From JAFKKS01 sp050187875 (lineage in GTDB: Bacteria; Pseudomonadota; Alphaproteobacteria; Rhizobiales; Xanthobacteraceae), in the NCBI GenBank assembly GCA_050187875.1, contig JBFWXB010000026.1:1-64000 (forward strand): a DNA stretch of 64,000 bases. Direction: 5' to 3'. Below are positions 61,501-64,000 of the stretch, in pieces. Below the pieces are notes generated by a model. That model ran no database searches and was not told where the DNA came from. It was given only the letters and a program-made list of their open reading frames with translations. Each line of letters starts with the position of its first letter. The stretch's first letter is position 1. The translations under genes were made by a program, and so were the position numbers.

Positions 61501-63275
61501 GTCATATCGGCGAGAAAAACAGTGCCAGTCGTGTCGTTGAAGACGAGCGACGGACCGGCCGTCTCGTCCGCACCCATGCGGACATACTCCGTGGCGCCGA
61601 ACCCTGCGTCGGCGAGTGAGCAGTTCCACGCGATCACGTCGTCCTGCGTGACCATTACGTCGGCAAGGCCATCGCCGGTGAGATCGAGCATGCGTAGATT
61701 CGGATCGTCGAAGGCGATGTTGAGCTGACGCTCGAAAGCGCGGAAAGGCGACCAATCGTTCTGCGCGTCGCGCCTGAAGAAGCCGGCGTCCGGGCGTGCA
61801 AGCTGCACGAAATCGAGCGCGCCGCGGCCGGAGACGTCGACGAATTGCGCGCGGGCTTCCGGGCCTGCAGACGGCTTCTGCGCGACGAGCTGCTGCGGCC
61901 CGAGCCGCCCGCCGCCGAGATTGGATTTGTACCACCACGCGCCGCCCTGATCGCTCAAGACACCGGCGATGCCCTCACCATTGAGGTCGAGCCATTGGTG
62001 CCGAGAGCCGTCGATCCCATCGGGTAGGTTGGCGCCGCTCGCCTCGTCGAGCGCGACGGCCTCTTCGGCGATATGCGGCCGCGAATAGGTGAGCTCGAGC
62101 GGCGGCATCGCACGCGCGAAGCCGTCGCTGGCGTAGCCGGTCACCATCGCATGGCGCAGGAACGAGCCGAGCCGCGTGCTTCCGGAATGTGCCAGCTCAT
62201 CGCCGATCGAAAATCCGGCGGACTGCGGGAAATCGTCGTAGTCGAGCGTCAGCGAACGCACGAGCCGGGGCTGTGGACCCAGCTCGTCGAAGCGGTGGAA
62301 CATCAAGAAGCGCCGACAGCGGCGATAAGTGCGAACGTCGAAACCGGAGCGGTGCGTCGAAAACGGGTCAGGCCGCACTAGCCAAGCACCATCGGGCTCA
62401 ACGCCCGGCGCGCTTTCGCGGTGGTCGCCGTAATCGCAAATGAGCTCGAAGAGCCATTGGGCTTGCGCGAGGTCCGGCTGGACGAGCGTCGAGGTTCGAT
62501 TGCCGTAGCGAACGCGCTTCAAATAGCGGTTGGCCGTGCGGCTTGCCTCGGTACGATTGGACTCGCACGCCGAAGCACTGTCGATGCCGGCACTGTCCTC
62601 GGGGACGTAGTCGTATTTCGCGGCGTTGCCTTTGGCGTCATACGACTCGCAGATCAGCCAGGTGAAAATCCGCCGCGGTTCGTCGGGATCAAAAATCCGG
62701 CTTGCGGCCGTCCGGCCGTAAATATTCGCAGCATTGTCGCGCGAGATCGTTCGCCAGTGCATATCGGCGGGATCGGCCTCGCTGATCCATCGCTCGATAC
62801 GCGCGAAAAGCCCTTCGATCCTTGGCCGATAGCGCGTGATGCGAAAGCCGTCGCGTCGCTCTTCCTGCGGCGTGCCGTCAGCACCGACGACCGGAACCAG
62901 GTCCTCGGCCCCGGCGAGCAGATACGTGTCGGAGCCTTGGTCGTCACGGTAACGCGGTAGGCCCCGGTCGGTGCGCCGCGAGATGTTCGGAAGCCCAAGG
63001 CTCCAACCAAATCCGAAAGGGCCGTTTCCCGCACCGGAATCGTAGGTCAGTGTCAGCGACGGGGTGAAGCCGGCGCGTCCAGGGCTGAGAGGCAGCGGAA
63101 TCGAAAGCGCACCCGTGCCCGTGACCGGATTTGCGCTGAATGTTTCGCCGATCCCTTGGATCGCGCCGCCGCCTTTGGGCGTCGATATCGTGGGCGCGGA
63201 AAATCGTTCGTCTCTCGCTGCGGCCGCCTTGCCGCCCTGGTTCGCGCTGGACGCCGATCGCCAATCGAAATTCAC
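55560..63275 (-). CDS. Tc toxin TcB-TcC fusion (cocoon with C-terminal effector)
   Basis: A 2571-residue fusion. GTG 63275 has GGAG eight bases upstream; GTG 63284 would add three residues. The SpvB-like domain is near the N-terminus (TFSANPVTGTGALSIPLPLS, LTYDSGAGNGPFGFGWSLGLP). VCBS/FG-GAP-like repeats follow (LDLTGDGLADVMVTQDD, DMTADGLADLVRIRNGEV, SDIDGSGVTDIIYL). TcdB mid domains lie about 640-1010. RHS repeats run about 1480-2240 and end with the core signature GLQYHGARYYAPWLGRW and NLYVYANNSPVLLLDRDG, where TcC proteins self-cleave. The last 330 residues are an unrecognised effector region with AHEWAEHQG near the end. In most systems TcB and TcC are separate genes. Confidence 0.93.
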   Translation of the reverse strand: MNFDWRSASSANQGGKAAAARDERFSAPTISTPKGGGAIQGIGETFSANPVTGTGALSIPLPLSPGRAGFTPSLTLTYDSGAGNGPFGFGWSLGLPNISRRTDRGLPRYRDDQGSDTYLLAGAEDLVPVVGADGTPQEERRDGFRITRYRPRIEGLFARIERWISEADPADMHWRTISRDNAANIYGRTAASRIFDPDEPRRIFTWLICESYDAKGNAAKYDYVPEDSAGIDSASACESNRTEASRTANRYLKRVRYGNRTSTLVQPDLAQAQWLFELICDYGDHRESAPGVEPDGAWLVRPDPFSTHRSGFDVRTYRRCRRFLMFHRFDELGPQPRLVRSLTLDYDDFPQSAGFSIGDELAHSGSTRLGSFLRHAMVTGYASDGFARAMPPLELTYSRPHIAEEAVALDEASGANLPDGIDGSRHQWLDLNGEGIAGVLSDQGGAWWYKSNLGGGRLGPQQLVAQKPSAGPEARAQFVDVSGRGALDFVQLARPDAGFFRRDAQNDWSPFRAFERQLNIAFDDPNLRMLDLTGDGLADVMVTQDDVIAWNCSLADAGFGATEYVRMGADETAGPSLVFNDTTGTVFLADMTADGLADLVRIRNGEVCYWPNLGYGRFGRKVTMNNAPVFDAPELFDPRQLRLSDIDGSGVTDIIYLAADGPRLYFNYSGNGWSAPYALANFPRIDDVSSVGAVDLLANGTTCLVWSTPLPDPATTPIAYLDLMGGQKPHLLIGIENNLGARTRIEYASSTRYYLEDQAAGRPWVTRLPFPVHVVARTETYDDISRNRFVTRFAYHHGFYDGVEREFRGFGMVEKWDTEEFAALAADQTLPPADNIDSSSHVPPALTRTWFHTGAYFGRDHVSDFFAGMLDERDVGEYYREPGLTDAQAKRLLLDDTPLPAGLTAEEERQACRGLKGTMLRQELYALDGTDKASHPYSVSEQNFGVQLVQAQGQQRHAVFLVYARESIGFNYERVPDDPRVSHNLVLETNEYGMTLKSAAVGYSRRAPDPALAPHDQAQQAALHIVYTENDFTNAVDAADGHCVPRPSATRSYEVTGITLPPDQSRFTIEQIGDAARNAIEIAYEAAPNTSVLQKRLIEHERTLYRSDDLSATLPSGTVEARALPLETYKLALTPSLVAQVYGARISDVMLTDAGYVHFAGDEKWWIPSGRAFYSPSGGDSAAQEFAFAQQHFFQPCRYQGPMGAVTTVRRDAYDLLLLETEDALGNRITAGERGLGGAIVPSIDYRVLAPTITTDANGNRVAASFDAIGMIIGTAVMGKRDETPRRGDRLDGFIPDLPDDVIAAHLADPLGAPEAILSAATSRLVYDLSAYYRSKAQPQPSPNVVYAIVRETHDADLAPGQHSKTQHSFSYSDGFGREIQKKRRVESGPVPQRDPATGRIVLVDGHPVFTDDSVTPRWVASGWTVFNNKGDPIRQFEPFFTDRQSFEADTRIGVGPLLFYDPMQRLIGNLQPNSTWEKVSFSAWRQENWDVNDTALIADPATDADVGDFFRRLPAAQYLPTWHAQRQGGALGPDEQRAAEQAAIHAATPALAHADPLGRAFLTVAHNRTKYSDEPPTQPPAEAFYTVRVAFDIEGNQRQVFDAADRLIAQYDYDILGNRIHSASMEAGERRALANVLGQPAYAWDSRGNRVRTVYDPLQRPTDVFLREGDGPERLVGRTAYGEGLPDAEAHNARGKPIQQFDQAGVATADDYDFKGNVLTSRRQLAQDYKTVIDWSASVPLETDIYVSSSRFDALNRPIEVTASDASVVRQTFNEDNLLESIEANLRGEAATTVFVGNVDYDAKGRRTRIEYGNGVTTDYAFDRLTSRLTSIITRRDPAQFPDDCPQTPAAGWPGCQIQNLTYTYDPKGNITHIRDDAQQTIYFRNRRIEPSADYAYDATYRLIEASGREHLGQVSGTPAPGSYNDRTRIGILLSASDGNAMGRYVERYAYDAAGNFAQVAHRGSDPLNPGWTRVYACDETSQLEPAKRSNRLTSTTIATPETYSVNGDGYDAHGNMLRMPQLQAMQWDFRNQLRMTQRQAVNADDGDGVARAGERTWYVYDASGQRVRKVTEAASGDLREQRIYLKGFEVYRREGADPLVRETLHITDDAQRVASIETRTQGADASAQRLIRYQFTNQLGSAVLELDHLAQVISYEEYTPFGCSSFQAVRSQTETPRRYRYIGKERDEESGLQYHGARYYAPWLGRWVSTDPKGIDGGPNLYVYANNSPVLLLDRDGKQPALNSNFQNGWTYKSSPGVIFFQYEPGTFAYSDDDFKTIKPIDNKKVSIILNNGIPILDFLDEAVYEVPEMLLDPNPGEISSAGTRWHAKGPRQFYRNPRALDYAMAGYTKEAEIWEAGHGCAGCHIEFLTNGPVPNSQLDLDRYTRVALLTKLAADIIGAKYDPRSPFTYVGMGFKHVKNAAALQAEADALAAGAMADLGWAPTVPLSLAERERLDNAIRQRMDELGIPKNVQQPFAVGNKVGNNIRPSGGGPGAIWIDSGILSNTPHWPEWNAANLETRVDAILAHEWAEHQGATHLGAVLTGQETTLKITEQARQLLDSMPIAPWGD

Positions 63276-63435
63276 TTTGGCCACTCCGCATCATCGATGA
63301 GAAAGCGCCTCAGAAACTCGAAGAAAATTTTGCGTCTTGTTGAGCATCCGATCAGATCGAATGCCCGGGCGCAACGGATCTCATATGGCAACGAAGTGAC
63401 GTTCAGCGCCGTCGCGATACCGAGACGACGGCACG

Positions 63436-63469
63436 GAACGCGCTACCATTGTACGTCGGCAGCGCGTTC
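63436..63469. promoter_or_regulatory. Inverted repeat upstream of the toxin operon
   Basis: GAACGCGCT and AGCGCGTTC are perfect 9-bp arms 16 bases apart, about 160 bp upstream of the TcB-TcC start in a 304-bp gap. No gene lies in that gap. It may be an operator of the toxin operon or a transcript hairpin. Confidence 0.4.
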
Positions 63470-63579
63470 TCTGGAAGAGAGCATCGTGAGGTTCGCAAAA
63501 GACTAAAATTATTGTCAGCTTTTCAGGAGAATTCTACGTCACTCGCTATAGAGATTCTCGTGACAGATTGAGCAACATC

Positions 63580-63771
63580 ATGAAGAGCAGCCTGCCGCGA
63601 ACCCTCGCCAAGCTTCAGGCTTATGCATTGCCGCTCCAGCGAGAGCGCGATGTCGAAGCCGGATTGAAAAGCTTTGGTGACCTCTTGAGGCGCGAGGCGC
63701 GGCGCTTGAGCTTCGACGACCAGCCTAGCGACTTTCGCGCCGCGCAGGCGTTCAACGCCGCCGATGTGTGA
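63580..63771 (+). CDS. Small AtzG/DUF4089-like protein (tentative)
   Basis: A 63-residue frame from ATG 63580 with no obvious ribosome site. The end (ARRLSFDDQPSDFRAAQ) resembles the C-terminal pattern of AtzG-like small subunits that partner amidases. It overlaps an amidase-like frame by eight bases (ATGtgTGA), the usual arrangement. Similarity is weak and the partner is truncated, so this may itself be a relic. Confidence 0.45.
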   Translation: MKSSLPRTLAKLQAYALPLQRERDVEAGLKSFGDLLRREARRLSFDDQPSDFRAAQAFNAADV

Positions 63772-63943
63772 CGCGCTTTGTAATCTCGATCTCACGGCGA
63801 TTGCGCGCTTGATCCACAACAGAGAGGTCACCTCCGTCGACGTGACGAAAGCTTGCCTCGCGCGCATCCAGGAATGGCAACCCAAAATCAACGCTTTCAT
63901 CGCGGTGGACCACGTCGACGACGGCGAGCCGCGGGCTGAGTGA
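63764..63943 (+). pseudogene. Truncated amidase (GatA/AtzE-like) remnant
   Basis: The 59-residue frame begins MCDALCNLDLTAIARLIHNREVTS and continues VDVTKACLARIQEWQPKINAFIAVD, a clear match to the N-terminus of amidase-signature enzymes (normally 450-500 residues). It then ends at a TGA after DHVDDGEPRAE. The Ser-Ser-Lys catalytic core is absent, and no amidase-like frame resumes in the remaining 57 bases. It looks like a degraded gene at the edge of the toxin operon. Confidence 0.65.
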
Positions 63944-64000
63944 AGCGTGCGAATCCTGAAACGTCATCTGCGCTTGCCGCCGGAAGGCTTTCAGCGCAAT

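Overview
This window is a high-GC stretch with dense, mostly minus-strand operons, stacked ATGA/GTGA start-stop overlaps, Tat-exported binding proteins and many LysR/GntR-controlled catabolic units. Gene content and protein style suggest a soil or plant-associated alphaproteobacterium of the Hyphomicrobiales (Bradyrhizobium/Pseudolabrys-like). That assignment is inference; no rRNA, tRNA, insertion sequence, integrase or CRISPR array was seen.

Layout. (1) 1-3084: a polar amino-acid ABC importer in two divergent halves; one permease lacks about 40 internal residues. (2) 3145-9210: an alpha/beta hydrolase, a YihU-like beta-hydroxyacid dehydrogenase with sulfolactaldehyde-reductase features, a taurine/sulfonate-type ABC importer, a divergent GntR/UTRA regulator and an enolase-superfamily enzyme; a 24-bp inverted repeat lies between the divergent units. 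(3) 9336-16902: a Tat-exported cupin, a PaoABC-type periplasmic aldehyde oxidoreductase, a LysR regulator, an exported two-domain carboxymuconolactone-decarboxylase-like protein and an MFS transporter; a near-identical 22-bp motif precedes both the LysR gene and the MFS gene. (4) 17176-24311: a dipeptide-type ABC importer with fused ATPases, a DUF1028 protein and a triple-RidA fusion. (5) 24451-36826: a cyclic amide/ureide catabolic locus with a hydantoinase-like amidohydrolase, an Asp/Glu/hydantoin racemase, an M20 N-carbamoyl amino-acid hydrolase, two aminohydrolases, a LysR regulator, a PgdA/cyclic-imidase-like deacetylase and a PotABCD-type importer. (6) 37075-46432: a phosphonate locus: TPR lipoprotein, PhnE-PhnC-PhnE-PhnD, aldehyde dehydrogenase, zinc alcohol dehydrogenase, phosphonoacetate hydrolase PhnA and a divergent LysR regulator. 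(7) 46490-63275: a two-gene Tc (ABC) toxin complex, a 3000-residue TcA and a 2571-residue TcB-TcC fusion with an unrecognised 330-residue C-terminal effector region. (8) 63580-63943: a small AtzG-like ORF and a truncated amidase remnant.

Functionally, regions 1-6 form a scavenging island: five ABC importers each sit beside enzymes or regulators that fit small N-, S- or P-containing organics. The Tc toxin operon is the clearest accessory element, and its C-terminal region is the best candidate for something undescribed. The phosphonate route (alcohol dehydrogenase, aldehyde dehydrogenase, PhnA, with no transaminase in view) and the YihU-like/sulfonate-importer pairing are the best metabolic hypotheses.
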